NCBI RefSeq assembly: GCF_014303395.1
Contig: NZ_CP060298.1
Location: 620,001-684,000 of the forward strand
Direction: 5' to 3'
Length of the DNA stretch: 64,000 nt
Source: Nakamurella sp. PAMC28650
GTDB lineage: Bacteria > Actinomycetota > Actinomycetes > Mycobacteriales > Nakamurellaceae
A program made the position numbers and the translations under genes. Position 1 is the first letter of the stretch. Every line of letters begins with the position of its first letter. The notes under the pieces were generated by a model. The model searched no databases and was not told the DNA's origin. It saw only the letters and a program-made list of their open reading frames with translations. Shown piece by piece: positions 1 to 8,633 of this stretch.

Positions 1-1958
1 TTCTCCCTGACCCACCGGCCTCCGGTCACCTTGTCGCCGGTCAACAGCTGGGTCCAGACGCCTTCGGGCAGGTAGTACTCGACGTCGCCCGGCCCGGAGA
101 AGACCGGCGCGACCAGGAGGGCATCACCGAGCATGTACTGGGTGTCCAGGTGGGCGACCGCTCGGTCGTGCGGGAACTCCAGGAGCATCGGGCGCATCAC
201 CGGATGCCCGAGATCCGCTGCCTCGGTGATGATCCGACCGAGGTAGGGCAGCAGGGAGAGCTTGAGCCGGGTGAACTTGCGGGCGACCTCGACCGCCTCG
301 TCGCCGAAGGCCCACGGCACCCTGACCGACCCGCTGCCGTGCAGGCGACTGTGGCTCGACAGCAGCCCGAAGGCCAGCCATCGCTTGAACACCTCGGGAT
401 CCGGTGTGCCCTCGAAGCCGCCGATGTCGTGTGACCAGTAGCCGAACCCGCTGCAGGCCAAAGAGAGGCCCCCACGCAGGGTCTCGGCCATCGAGACGTA
501 GGTCGATTCCGAGTCGCCGCCCCAGTGGACCGGGAACTGCTGTCCGCCGGTCGTCGCCGACCGTGCGAAGACCACGGCCTCACCCTCACCGCGGCGCCCC
601 CGGAGGAGATCGAACACCGCCCGCTGGTAGAGCTGCGCGTAGTAGTTGTGCATCCGCTGCGGGTCCGCGCCGTCGTGCCACACCACGTCCGTCGGTACGC
701 GTTCACCGAAATCGGTCTTGAACGCGTCGACCCCCTGATCGAGCAGCCTGCCGAGATGACCGGTGTACCAGGCTGATGCGGCCGGATTGGTGAAGTCGAC
801 CAGTGCCATCCCGGCCTGCCACATGTCCCACTGCCAGACGCTGCCGTCCGGACGCTTCACCAGGTATCCGCCGGCGAGTCCCTCGGCGAACAATGCAGAC
901 TGCTGGGCGATGTAGGGATTGATCCAGACGCAGATCTTGAGACCCCGGTTCTTGAGCCTGGCCAGCATCGCCTCCGGCTCCGGGAAGGTCTCCGGGTCCC
1001 ACTCGAAGTCGCAGAGCCGGAATGCGCGCATCCAGTAGCAGTCGAAATGAAAGACGGACAGGGGGATCTCGCGCTGTGCCATCCCGTCGATGAGACCGCA
1101 GACGGTGGCCTCGTCGTAGCTGGTCGTGAACGAGGTGGACAACCAGAGTCCGAGCGACCAGTTCGGTACCCGGGGCGGACGTCCGGTCAATTCCGTGTAG
1201 CGGGACAGGATGTCCTTCGGGCTCGGGCCGTTGATGACGAAGTACTCGAGATACTCGCCGGGCACCGAGAACTGGGTCCGGGTGACCGCTTCCGACCCGA
1301 TCTCGAACGACACCCGCTCCGGATGGTTGACCAGGACGCCGTAGCCGGCGTTCGTCAGGAAGAACGGAACATTCTTGTAGGCCTGCTCGCTCGCCGTACC
1401 GCCGTCGGCGTTCCAGATCTCCACGCTCTGGCCGTTCTTGACCACGGGCCCGAAACGCTCGCCGAGCCCGTAGACGAGATCGCCGACCCCGAGCGAGAGC
1501 TGTTGGAACACATGCCTTCGACCGCCGTCATCGGTCGCGAGACCGATACCCCTCGGCAGGCTGCTGGTCAGCACCCGGCCGCCCGCCGCGAAGTCGATCC
1601 GCAGCGGATGGCCCCGGCTGATCCGGGCGGTCAGCTCACCGGAGGTGAAACTTGCCGATGTCCCGTCGATCTCGATCGTCGGGACGCAGGAATCCGAGGC
1701 TCCGGGCAGCTCGAAGTGCGGACCGGGGTCCAGCGCTCCGGCGTGATGTTCGATCCGGACCCGGATGACGTCCGTCATCGGCGAGGAGAAGCAGATCGTC
1801 GCCGTCGCCAGGTTCAGGTCCCAACCGCGCCCGGTGGACGCCGTGGTCGGAGCCAGCGCGCGCAGAGTGGTCCCGTCGGAGGTGATCTCGGCGATCTCGG
1901 CCGGCCTCTGGACGCTGAAACCTGCTCGCACCTGCCAGTACCCGTCGCTGAACTTCAT
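1..1958 (-). CDS. yicI: Alpha-xylosidase, glycoside hydrolase family 31 (C-terminus cut by window edge)
   Basis: Removes alpha-linked xylose from the non-reducing end of oligosaccharides such as isoprimeverose. There is no signal peptide, so it should act in the cytoplasm on imported sugar. The frame is open from the ATG at 1958 to base 1, about 652 codons against 772 in E. coli YicI, so roughly the last 120 residues are missing. The nucleophile Asp in FKTDFGER is residue 416 and the acid/base Asp in PVHWGGDS is residue 482, the same numbers as in YicI. The start is fixed by an ATGA overlap with the stop of the upstream dehydrogenase gene, which implies translational coupling. It is the last gene seen of an operon that also carries its own ABC importer and LacI regulator. 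The family is secure; xylose rather than glucose specificity is inferred from the YicI-like motifs. Confidence 0.93.
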   Translation of the reverse strand, partial: MKFSDGYWQVRAGFSVQRPAEIAEITSDGTTLRALAPTTASTGRGWDLNLATATICFSSPMTDVIRVRIEHHAGALDPGPHFELPGASDSCVPTIEIDGTSASFTSGELTARISRGHPLRIDFAAGGRVLTSSLPRGIGLATDDGGRRHVFQQLSLGVGDLVYGLGERFGPVVKNGQSVEIWNADGGTASEQAYKNVPFFLTNAGYGVLVNHPERVSFEIGSEAVTRTQFSVPGEYLEYFVINGPSPKDILSRYTELTGRPPRVPNWSLGLWLSTSFTTSYDEATVCGLIDGMAQREIPLSVFHFDCYWMRAFRLCDFEWDPETFPEPEAMLARLKNRGLKICVWINPYIAQQSALFAEGLAGGYLVKRPDGSVWQWDMWQAGMALVDFTNPAASAWYTGHLGRLLDQGVDAFKTDFGERVPTDVVWHDGADPQRMHNYYAQLYQRAVFDLLRGRRGEGEAVVFARSATTGGQQFPVHWGGDSESTYVSMAETLRGGLSLACSGFGYWSHDIGGFEGTPDPEVFKRWLAFGLLSSHSRLHGSGSVRVPWAFGDEAVEVARKFTRLKLSLLPYLGRIITEAADLGHPVMRPMLLEFPHDRAVAHLDTQYMLGDALLVAPVFSGPGDVEYYLPEGVWTQLLTGDKVTGGRWVRE

Positions 1959-3073
1959 CGGGTCGGGTACCCGCCGGCTGCATGCCAGGACTTCAGCACG
2001 ACAGCAACCTCCCCGCGCTGTTCCGCTCGGAGCGCACCGTCCAGCGCGCGGGACATGATGGACTCCAGTGACACCCGCCGACCGGTGGCGTTCGACTCGA
2101 TCGCCGCCTCGACCATCGCCAGGCTGGTGACGTTGTCGTGCACCTCGCCCATCGGCTCCTCGCCGGTCCGCAGTGCCTGCACGAACTCACGCAACGAGCC
2201 CGCGATCCCGTCGCCCCGCAGTCTGCGTCCGGGTGCGGGTACCTCGATCACCGGGCCGACCCGTTCGACCTCGGGCGGATCGTCTCCGTTCCACCGGGCT
2301 GTACCGAACTCGGCGCTGGAACGCCACGCACCGTTCCACGAGGTCTCCAGACCCGGACTGCACCACGATCCGGTGAACACATACCGGGCCCCGGTGGCCA
2401 TCTCGAAGATGGCGGTGCATCCCGCATCGCCGCGATACCAGCTCCACCCCGGGTTGTACTCCTCGCAGTACACCGACACGGGATCGCAGTCGAGCAGGTA
2501 CCGGGCCGAGTCCAGCTGGTGGATGGCCATGTCCAGCAGCAGGGGGTGGTCCATCTCGTCGCGGAACCCGCCGAAGTGCGGCGCCTTGAAGAACTCGGTG
2601 GTGAGCACCCCGGCGGTTCCGGTCGAGGCCATCCGATCCTTGAAGTCCCACAGCTGCTGGTTGTAGCGCCGGGACTGGCTGACCATGAACAGCTCGCCCG
2701 TCACCTCCGCCGCTGCGGCCAGCGAAAGACCCTGCGCCACCGTCGATGCCACCGGCTTCTCGCCCAGCACCGGAAGTCCGGCGAAGAGCGCTACCGTGGT
2801 GACCGGATGGTGCGCCGCCGGAACCGTGACGTCGATGACGGCCTGCCCGCCGCCGCGCACGGAGACCTCCACCGCATCCGAGCCCACAGCGACCGCTCCC
2901 GGCAGCGACGCGGCCAGGGTCGAGGCGGCCGCGGTGTCCAGATCGACCAGCCCGACCAACTGCACCTCGTCGCATTCGGAGATGGCCTTCAGCCAGGAAC
3001 GGCCCATGCCACCGACCCCGACGAGCACCACCCCCAGGGGCTGCCCGTCGGCCGGGATCGTTCTGAACGTCAT
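1955..3073 (-). CDS. Gfo/Idh/MocA family NAD(P)-dependent oxidoreductase
   Basis: Sugar or sugar-alcohol dehydrogenase of 372 residues. The N-terminal Rossmann fold shows G19-x-G21-x-x-G24 in the segment VLVGVGGMG. The family Lys lies in GEKPVAST near residue 105, and the catalytic-type His is in LLDMAIHQLD near residue 185. The C-terminal alpha/beta domain that shapes the substrate pocket follows. ATG at 3073 has GAGGAG about 6 bases upstream. Its stop overlaps the start of the alpha-xylosidase gene (ATGA), and it follows thuA by 44 bases. Dehydrogenases of this family with ThuA partners are known to form 3-keto sugars in trehalose utilisation (ThuB). A similar oxidation of the imported xyloside or released sugar is plausible here but inferred from position only. 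Confidence 0.9.
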   Translation of the reverse strand: MTFRTIPADGQPLGVVLVGVGGMGRSWLKAISECDEVQLVGLVDLDTAAASTLAASLPGAVAVGSDAVEVSVRGGGQAVIDVTVPAAHHPVTTVALFAGLPVLGEKPVASTVAQGLSLAAAAEVTGELFMVSQSRRYNQQLWDFKDRMASTGTAGVLTTEFFKAPHFGGFRDEMDHPLLLDMAIHQLDSARYLLDCDPVSVYCEEYNPGWSWYRGDAGCTAIFEMATGARYVFTGSWCSPGLETSWNGAWRSSAEFGTARWNGDDPPEVERVGPVIEVPAPGRRLRGDGIAGSLREFVQALRTGEEPMGEVHDNVTSLAMVEAAIESNATGRRVSLESIMSRALDGALRAEQRGEVAVVLKSWHAAGGYPTR

Positions 3074-3117
3074 GCAGCGCTCCTCATCTAGGTTGATCCG
3101 AACGAACCGTCAGCCGG

Positions 3118-3891
3118 TCAGGCGTCGACCTGGATGGCCCCGCGGTAGTCGTGACCGGTGTAGAAATCGTCGGTGTCGTAGCGGAGCAGGGTGGGGTCGG
3201 AGCGTTCGGGCCGGACCGTCCTCGCCCACTGCACACCGTTGGAGATCACGCGGCGGACATCCTGGTGGAAGTACACCGGAAAGTCCTGGTCGCCCGGGGA
3301 GAAGTAGAAGATCTTGCCAAATCCGCGCTTGAACGTGCAGCCGCTGCGGAACACCTCGCCACCGGTGAAGCCGCTGATGAAGACCAGCTCGTCGGGGACC
3401 GGGATGTCGAAGAGTTCACCGTACATCTCCTGTTCCTCGATGACGATGGGGTTCGGGACGCCCTGCGCGATGGGATGGGTCGGGTCGACCGTCCAGACCA
3501 GCTCCCGGTCGTGCTCGCTGCGCCAGCGCAGGGTGCAGCTCGTGCCCATCAGCTTGCCGAGGATCTTGGACCAGTGACCGGAGTGGAGCACCACCAGTCC
3601 CATGCCCGCCAACACATGTCGGTGGACCCGGTCGACCACCTCGTCGTCCACCTCGGAGTGGGCGGCGTGCCCCCACCAGGTCAGCACGTCGGTGTCCGCG
3701 AGGACCTCCTCGGTCAGTCCGTGCTGGGGATCGTCGAGCACCGCGGTCCGCACGCGGGCCGCCGACCCGAGGTTCTCCCGGATGCCGTCGGCGATGGCCC
3801 CGTGCATGCCGTTCGGGTACCGCTGCGCCACCTGGGGTTCGACCTGCTCGTGGCGGTTCTCGCCCCAGACCAGGACACGAAGTGCTGACAT
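3118..3891 (-). CDS. thuA: ThuA domain protein (trehalose-utilisation type, glutamine-amidotransferase-like fold)
   Basis: The 257-residue protein begins with the ThuA signature [11 protein letters not shown], followed by the long insertion [19 protein letters not shown]. It contains LTWWGHAAH and [13 protein letters not shown], all typical of the ThuA family with its class I amidotransferase-like fold. In rhizobia ThuA and ThuB work together in catabolism of trehalose and related disaccharides; the exact chemistry is not settled. ATG at 3891 has GGAG about 10 bases upstream. It lies between the permease gene (40 bases) and a Gfo/Idh dehydrogenase (44 bases). The pair with the dehydrogenase therefore mirrors ThuA/ThuB, but inside an alpha-xylosidase operon. 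Confidence 0.88.
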   Translation of the reverse strand: MSALRVLVWGENRHEQVEPQVAQRYPNGMHGAIADGIRENLGSAARVRTAVLDDPQHGLTEEVLADTDVLTWWGHAAHSEVDDEVVDRVHRHVLAGMGLVVLHSGHWSKILGKLMGTSCTLRWRSEHDRELVWTVDPTHPIAQGVPNPIVIEEQEMYGELFDIPVPDELVFISGFTGGEVFRSGCTFKRGFGKIFYFSPGDQDFPVYFHQDVRRVISNGVQWARTVRPERSDPTLLRYDTDDFYTGHDYRGAIQVDA

Positions 3892-3931
3892 GATGTTTGA
3901 GCTCCTTCAATCTGTTTCGACGGATGACGAT

Positions 3932-4792
3932 CTATTTGACGGCCCCGCCGGTGGCACCGGCGGCGATGAACTTCTGGGCCAGCACCAGGAGGATGACGGC
4001 CGGAAGGGAGGCCAGCACGGCTGTGGCCATCACCGAACTCCAATCCTGCACGTGCGACCCGATGTACTGGAAGATCCCCAGTGTGACGGGCTGGACGCTG
4101 TCCCCGGTCGTCAGGGTCAGGGCGAACAGGAAATCACTCCAGGTGAACAGGAAGGTGAACAACGCCCCGGTGATCAAGGCATTGCGGCTGACCGGGATCA
4201 CCACGTAGAAGAACGCCCGGAAATGCCCGGCACCATCGACTCTCGCGGCCTCGATGATGGGTTTGGGAATGGTCGTCATGTAGGCGCGCATGATCAGGAT
4301 GGCGAACGGGATCCCGGCGCTGGAGTCGGCCAGGATCAGCCCGCCGTAGGTGTTCAGGATACCGAGGTCGTTGTAGGCGCTGTACAGCGCGTTGGCGACC
4401 ACGATGCCGGGGATCATCTGGCTGATCAGGATGCCGAACAGGACCAGGTTGGTGCCCCGGATCCTGAACTGCGCCAGCGCATACGCCGCAGGTGTCGCGA
4501 TGATCAACGAGAACACCACGCTGCCGATCGCGATGATCAGGCTGGTCAGCAGGTGCGTACCCTGCTCGCTGATCGCGGTCCGGTACCCCGAGAAGTCCCG
4601 GTGGGTCGGGAACCAGCTGGTGCTCAGCGCACCGCCACCGGGCTGGAGCGAGGCGTTCACCATCCAGTAGACCGGGAACAGCATGATCGCCAGGAACAGC
4701 ACGCCCAGGACCGTGTTGATCCAGGACCGCTGCTGCTTCCGGGAGGACACCCGGGCGGGCCTGATCACCGGCGGGGCAGAGGTTGTCGTCAT
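3932..4792 (-). CDS. Carbohydrate ABC transporter permease, MalG type
   Basis: Integral membrane subunit of a sugar importer, 286 residues, with about six hydrophobic segments. The first is VLGVLFLAIMLFPVYWMVNA near residues 25-45. The cytoplasmic EAA loop that docks the ATPase reads EAARVDGAGHFRAFFYVVIP. The ATG at 4792 is preferred over the GTG two codons upstream (4798) because a GGGGGG ribosome site sits 5 bases before it. It starts 10 bases after the MalF-like gene. No ATPase gene is visible in the operon; many actinobacterial sugar importers share a common MsiK-like ATPase encoded elsewhere, which probably applies here. Confidence 0.92.
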   Translation of the reverse strand: MTTTSAPPVIRPARVSSRKQQRSWINTVLGVLFLAIMLFPVYWMVNASLQPGGGALSTSWFPTHRDFSGYRTAISEQGTHLLTSLIIAIGSVVFSLIIATPAAYALAQFRIRGTNLVLFGILISQMIPGIVVANALYSAYNDLGILNTYGGLILADSSAGIPFAILIMRAYMTTIPKPIIEAARVDGAGHFRAFFYVVIPVSRNALITGALFTFLFTWSDFLFALTLTTGDSVQPVTLGIFQYIGSHVQDWSSVMATAVLASLPAVILLVLAQKFIAAGATGGAVK

Positions 4793-4802
4793 GTGCACCC
4801 CC

Positions 4803-5729
4803 CTACTCGTCGACCGCGCGCCGGGTGGCCCGCAGATAGAAGATGGCGAAGATCAACGAGATCGCGATCAGGATGTTGCCGAGCGCGGCTCCCTGCCCGA
4901 ACTCGAACTGCCCGAACGACAACAGGTACGACTGGGTGGCGATGGTCTGGGTGGCATTCGCCGGGCCACCGTTGGTGAGCCCGAGAATGATGTCCAGCAC
5001 CTTGATCGTGTAGACCACGCCCAGCACCAGAACGACGCTGACCACCGGTCGCAGCAGTGGCCAGGTGATGCTCCGGAAGGCCTTCCACCCGGTGGCACCG
5101 TCCAGCGATCCGGCCTCGTACAGATCCTCCGGGATGTCCTGGAGGCCGCCGTAGAGAATCGTCACGTTGAACGGGATCCCGATCCAGATGTTGACCACGA
5201 TGACCGCGATCAGCGCGACCGAGGTGCGCGTCAGCCATGGCACCCCGGTCGTGATCAGACCGGCGCCTTTGAGAAACTCGTTGAGCGCGCCACTGTCGGT
5301 GTCCAGGATCCATTTCCAGATGGCACTGGAAACGATCAGCGGGAGCAGCCACGGCAGCAGCAGCAGTGACCGCAGGATTCCGGAGAGCCGGAACCGGTTG
5401 CGGAAGAACACCGCCAGAGCCATGCCGAGGACGAACTGCCCGACGATCGATCCGATGGTGAAGAGTGCGGTGTTGACGAGGGCCTTGGTGAAGACGGGCA
5501 TGCCCATCACCGTCGAGTAGTTCTGAAAACCCACCCACGGCGCGAGTCCGGAGAAGAAGGTGCTCGAGGTGTAGTCCTGGAAGCTCATCGTGATGTTCTT
5601 GACGACGGGATATCCGAAGAACAACAGCATGTAGAGCACAGCAGGGGCCAGGAAGAGCCATTGGAAAAGTCGTTCCCGGCCGTGACGGACCTTGCGACCG
5701 TCACGACGCCCGGTGGTCGACATCGTCAT
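4803..5729 (-). CDS. Sugar ABC transporter permease, MalF type
   Basis: Partner permease of the alpha-xyloside importer, 308 residues. Hydrophobic segments include LFLAPAVLYMLLFFGYPVV near the N-terminus and LGNILIAISLIFAIFYL near the C-terminus. The EAA-type loop is visible as YEAGSLDGATGWKAFRSITW. I chose the ATG at 5729 because AGGAGG stands about 11 bases upstream. An in-frame ATG at 5792, just 7 bases after the preceding gene, has only a weak ribosome site but would give 329 residues. It forms one transcription unit with the binding protein upstream and the MalG-type permease downstream. Confidence 0.91.
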   Translation of the reverse strand: MTMSTTGRRDGRKVRHGRERLFQWLFLAPAVLYMLLFFGYPVVKNITMSFQDYTSSTFFSGLAPWVGFQNYSTVMGMPVFTKALVNTALFTIGSIVGQFVLGMALAVFFRNRFRLSGILRSLLLLPWLLPLIVSSAIWKWILDTDSGALNEFLKGAGLITTGVPWLTRTSVALIAVIVVNIWIGIPFNVTILYGGLQDIPEDLYEAGSLDGATGWKAFRSITWPLLRPVVSVVLVLGVVYTIKVLDIILGLTNGGPANATQTIATQSYLLSFGQFEFGQGAALGNILIAISLIFAIFYLRATRRAVDE

Positions 5730-5799
5730 CTCCCGGGGCCCCTCCTTCCTTCCGGACGTCACGTCGCGGGATACCCCGGCGGTGGTGGACATCTGCCGG

Positions 5800-7065
5800 T
5801 CAGCCCAGCGTCGACGCGGCCGACTTCAGCGCGTCGGCCGGCGACGCGCCGCCGGTGAGCGCCTGCTGCACCGCGGTGTAGATGGCGGTGGCCGTCTTGG
5901 GCCAGGCGTCACCCAGGATCGCCGTGCGCGCCCGGGCGGTGGCCACCGTCTTGGTGAAGGCCGCCATCGCGGGTGCCTGCTTGAGGAAGGTGTCCGCCAG
6001 CGTGGTCTTGGACGGGACGGTGCCGCGGGCCACCGCCATGGCGACCTGGTTGGCATCACTGTTCATGCAGGCGACGATTTTCGCGCCGTTCTTCTGGTTG
6101 TCCGCGTTCCCGGTATTGGGGACGGTCCAGACCTCGCCGCCCAGGGGCGCCTGTGGGACCTGCCCGGCCGTGTTGACCGGGATCGGAACGACGCCGTAGT
6201 TCAGTCCCTTGACGGCATTCAGGGCCGGAAACTGCCACGGGCCGTTGATCATCATGGCGGCCTTGCCTGCTGCGAACTGGTTCTCGGCATCGGCCTGGGT
6301 CCAGTTCAGAGCGCCTTTGGACAGCGAGCCGTCCTTCATCAGATTGACCCACAACTGCAGGGCTGCAGCAACTTCTGGAGTATTGATGCTCTTCTCCGAG
6401 CCACCGTTGGACCACATGAACGGGAGGAAGGTCCAGCTCCCCTCGTAGGTGGCGTTCGCGTCGAGGGCGATGCCGTACTGGTTGCCGACGGTCAACTTCT
6501 TCGCGGCCGTCTGCAGTTCCGCCCAGGTGGTGGGCGGGGTGACACCGGCCTTGGTCAGCACGTCCTTGTTGTAGAAGAGCGCGATCGAGTTGACCGTCGG
6601 GGCCAGCCCGTAGATCTTGCCGTTGTAGGTGCCGGCCTGCAGGATGCCGGGCGCATAGCCCGCCGTGCTGATGCCGTAGTCCGCCAGCGGAGCGAGCGCA
6701 CCCGACTTGGCGATCTGCTGCATGTCGGGGTTGTCCAGCATCAGCACGTCGGGCAGCGTCTTGGACGAACTCTCCTGGAGCACCTTCTGGATCAGGCCCG
6801 CACCCGGGATGGCGTCCCGGACCACGGTCAGGTTGTTGGCGGTCCCGCACGCGGTCAGCGTCGCGCCGATGACCTTGTTGTCGTTGCCCTCGTTGTAGTA
6901 GTCCAGCACATGCACGGTGGCCGGCCCTGACGACGATGTACCCGGGGAGGCGGTCGTGCTCTTGCTCCCGCAGGCGGCGAGCACCAGCGGGAGGGTCACG
7001 ATCAGGGCGGCACCGAGCGCAGAGGCCTTCAGGCTTGCACTTCGGCCGACGCGGAGTCTCTTCAT
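5800..7065 (-). CDS. Extracellular sugar-binding lipoprotein of an ABC importer
   Basis: Cluster B type solute-binding protein of 421 residues that delivers the oligosaccharide to the two permeases encoded just downstream. The N-terminus has a basic start, a hydrophobic stretch and the lipobox LVLAAC, with the lipidated Cys at about residue 32, so it should be lipid-anchored outside the membrane. The body shows the usual lobes, for example IYGLAPTVNSIALFYNKDVL and ALDANATYEGSWTFLPFMWS. ATG at 7065 has AGAAGGA upstream. The 143-base gap in front of it carries a perfect LacI-type palindrome at 7143-7156, so transcription is probably repressed by the LacI protein encoded next. Confidence 0.93.
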   Translation of the reverse strand: MKRLRVGRSASLKASALGAALIVTLPLVLAACGSKSTTASPGTSSSGPATVHVLDYYNEGNDNKVIGATLTACGTANNLTVVRDAIPGAGLIQKVLQESSSKTLPDVLMLDNPDMQQIAKSGALAPLADYGISTAGYAPGILQAGTYNGKIYGLAPTVNSIALFYNKDVLTKAGVTPPTTWAELQTAAKKLTVGNQYGIALDANATYEGSWTFLPFMWSNGGSEKSINTPEVAAALQLWVNLMKDGSLSKGALNWTQADAENQFAAGKAAMMINGPWQFPALNAVKGLNYGVVPIPVNTAGQVPQAPLGGEVWTVPNTGNADNQKNGAKIVACMNSDANQVAMAVARGTVPSKTTLADTFLKQAPAMAAFTKTVATARARTAILGDAWPKTATAIYTAVQQALTGGASPADALKSAASTLG

Positions 7066-7142
7066 CTCAGACGTTCCTTCTCTTCTGGTGGGAGGCGCAC
7101 GTGGATGTCACGTACGCCCTGGAGCTCGATGTCTTTTGCTTG

Positions 7143-7156
7143 TCGATGCGCATCGA
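7143..7156. promoter_or_regulatory. LacI-type operator upstream of the alpha-xyloside transport operon
   Basis: A perfect 14-bp palindrome TCGATGCGCATCGA lies between the LacI gene and the binding-protein gene. It has the central CG-rich dyad typical of LacI-family operators. A near copy is found upstream of the LacI gene itself at 8310-8323. Confidence 0.7.
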
Positions 7157-7208
7157 TAACGGCAATGAGTAGTCGCGTCATCTGAGGGTGAACTACCTCG
7201 GATGATGA

Positions 7209-8249
7209 TCAGGAAATGGCGTGGATGTACCCGTTCACTGCTGGTGCCCGGTTCATGCTGGAACGACGGACCAGGCTCACCGGCACCAGGTCGACCTCTC
7301 CGGTGGTCGGTATCTCGTGATTCAGCATACGAAAGAGAGTTTCCATCGCCCGCCGGCAGACTTCCGACGCCTGCTGCTGGACGGTCGTCATGGGAACTCG
7401 TAGACGCTCGGCCAGCGCATCCGGGCAGAGGCCGATCACGGCGATGTCCGCACCCGGAGTACGCCCGTGCTCGAGTAGGACCGCAGTGACCGGATCGGGT
7501 GCGTCGGAGTGCTGCAGGATCAGCCCCGTCACCGGCGGATCGAGGGCCAGCATCTGCTCGATGACCCGGGAGGCGTCCGAGTGGTTCGGCTCCATCACCA
7601 GCGCGCGGATGTCGACGTCGCGTCGCTGCGCCGCGCGCTCGACTCCGCGCCGGAACCGCACGGAGAAGTTGGCCTGACCCTTCTTGCTCTCCGGATCGAT
7701 GGCGAGCAGGGCGATCTCAGTATGTCCGAGATCGGCCAACTCGTCCACGCAGGTCTCGCCTGCGCCCTGGAAGTCGAAGTCGACGCAGTGCAACCCCTCG
7801 CTGTCCTGTGGCACCCCGATCAGCACGACGGGGACGCCGAGAGACTTGGCCACCGGGATGCGGTCGTCTTCCGAGCCGACCTCCATCAGGATCAGCGCAT
7901 CGCACAGCGAACGGCCGACCAGCCTGCGGAGGCCGGCCGGGCCCTCGTCGGCCGTCACCAGCAGGATGTCGTAGTCGCGCGCCCGCGCCCGGGAGGCGAT
8001 CTCGGCCATGAACTCGGCGATCACCGTCATGTCGATGTTCGGCCGGAAGGGGACCACCAGTCCGATGATGTTGGTCCGACTGCCGGCCAGGGCCTGAGCG
8101 CCCGAATTGGGGTGATAACCCAATTCCTCGATGACTCTCTCCACCCGCTCACGGGTGGCCGGGGAAATGGAGCGCTTTCCGCTCATCACATAGGAAACGG
8201 TGCTCTGCGAGACTCCGGCAGCGCGCGCCACATCTTCACTCGTCGGCAC
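7209..8249 (-). CDS. LacI family transcriptional repressor
   Basis: Probable local regulator of the alpha-xyloside operon, 346 residues. Residues 1-25 form the LacI helix-turn-helix (SEDVARAAGVSQSTVSYVMS), followed by a hinge helix and a periplasmic-binding-protein-like effector domain. GTG at 8249 is preceded by GAGGTGA at 6 bases. The gene is co-oriented with and directly upstream of the transporter operon, separated by 143 bases holding one operator. A second operator-like site (8310-8323) lies upstream of its own start, so autoregulation is likely. The natural inducer cannot be read from sequence; a xylose-containing oligosaccharide or its breakdown product is inferred from context. Confidence 0.93.
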   Translation of the reverse strand: MPTSEDVARAAGVSQSTVSYVMSGKRSISPATRERVERVIEELGYHPNSGAQALAGSRTNIIGLVVPFRPNIDMTVIAEFMAEIASRARARDYDILLVTADEGPAGLRRLVGRSLCDALILMEVGSEDDRIPVAKSLGVPVVLIGVPQDSEGLHCVDFDFQGAGETCVDELADLGHTEIALLAIDPESKKGQANFSVRFRRGVERAAQRRDVDIRALVMEPNHSDASRVIEQMLALDPPVTGLILQHSDAPDPVTAVLLEHGRTPGADIAVIGLCPDALAERLRVPMTTVQQQASEVCRRAMETLFRMLNHEIPTTGEVDLVPVSLVRRSSMNRAPAVNGYIHAIS

Positions 8250-8309
8250 TACCGGTCACCTCCTCGTGTCCGTTCGCCATCTCGTGCGCCGTCGATGTAC
8301 TGCTTGTTA

Positions 8310-8323
8310 TCGATGCGCTTCGA
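8310..8323. promoter_or_regulatory. LacI-type operator upstream of the LacI gene
   Basis: TCGATGCGCTTCGA matches the perfect palindrome at 7143-7156 in 13 of 14 positions. It lies about 60 bases upstream of the LacI start codon, in the position expected for autoregulation. Confidence 0.6.
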
Positions 8324-8419
8324 CTGGTTTGAGTATTGAGTGAACTAAACCCGTGTCAAGCCCGTCGGGTAACGAACGGGTCACGATCTGCGACGCGGGT
8401 CACAGTGGGGTCGCGGTGC

Positions 8420-8596
8420 CTCTGTCTGACGGGCGGGGTGCCCTCGTCTGACCGCCTGGCCGCTCGTCTGACCGCCCGGCCCCTGGTCTGACGGCCCGGC
8501 CCGCTCGTCTCACGGGCGGGGTGCTCTCGTATGACCGCCTGGCCTCTCGTATGACGCTCGAGCGTCAGACGAGCAAGGGTCACGTCATACGAGAGG
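8420..8596. repeat. Degenerate 20-22 bp tandem repeat ending in inverted copies
   Basis: The core GTCTGAC (variants GTCTCAC, GTATGAC) recurs at 8424, 8446, 8466, 8486, 8507, 8529 and 8549, a spacing of 20-22 bases, each followed by a GC-rich arm such as CGCCTGGCC. Two copies follow in inverted orientation at 8564 and 8584. Copies seven and eight form a 28-bp palindrome with one mismatched pair at 8546-8573. The array fills most of the 384 bases between the LacI gene and the MFS gene. The rest of that gap holds the LacI promoter region and no gene I can support. Confidence 0.75.
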
Positions 8597-8633
8597 GCTT
8601 TCACTGGCGCTGCGGGACCTTTGACATGCTGCG

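Noticed and set aside
1047-2666. Long open frame of 539 codons on the plus strand
   Set aside because: It is antisense to the alpha-xylosidase and Gfo/Idh genes, rich in Arg, Pro and Gly, and shows no domain. Long antisense frames are expected at this GC content.
8420-8596. CRISPR-like array
   Set aside because: The units run head to tail without unique spacers of constant length, two copies are inverted, and no cas gene is present.
8356-8604. 82-codon frame on the minus strand
   Set aside because: It is built from the 20-22 bp repeat array; the peptide repeats reflect the DNA repeat.
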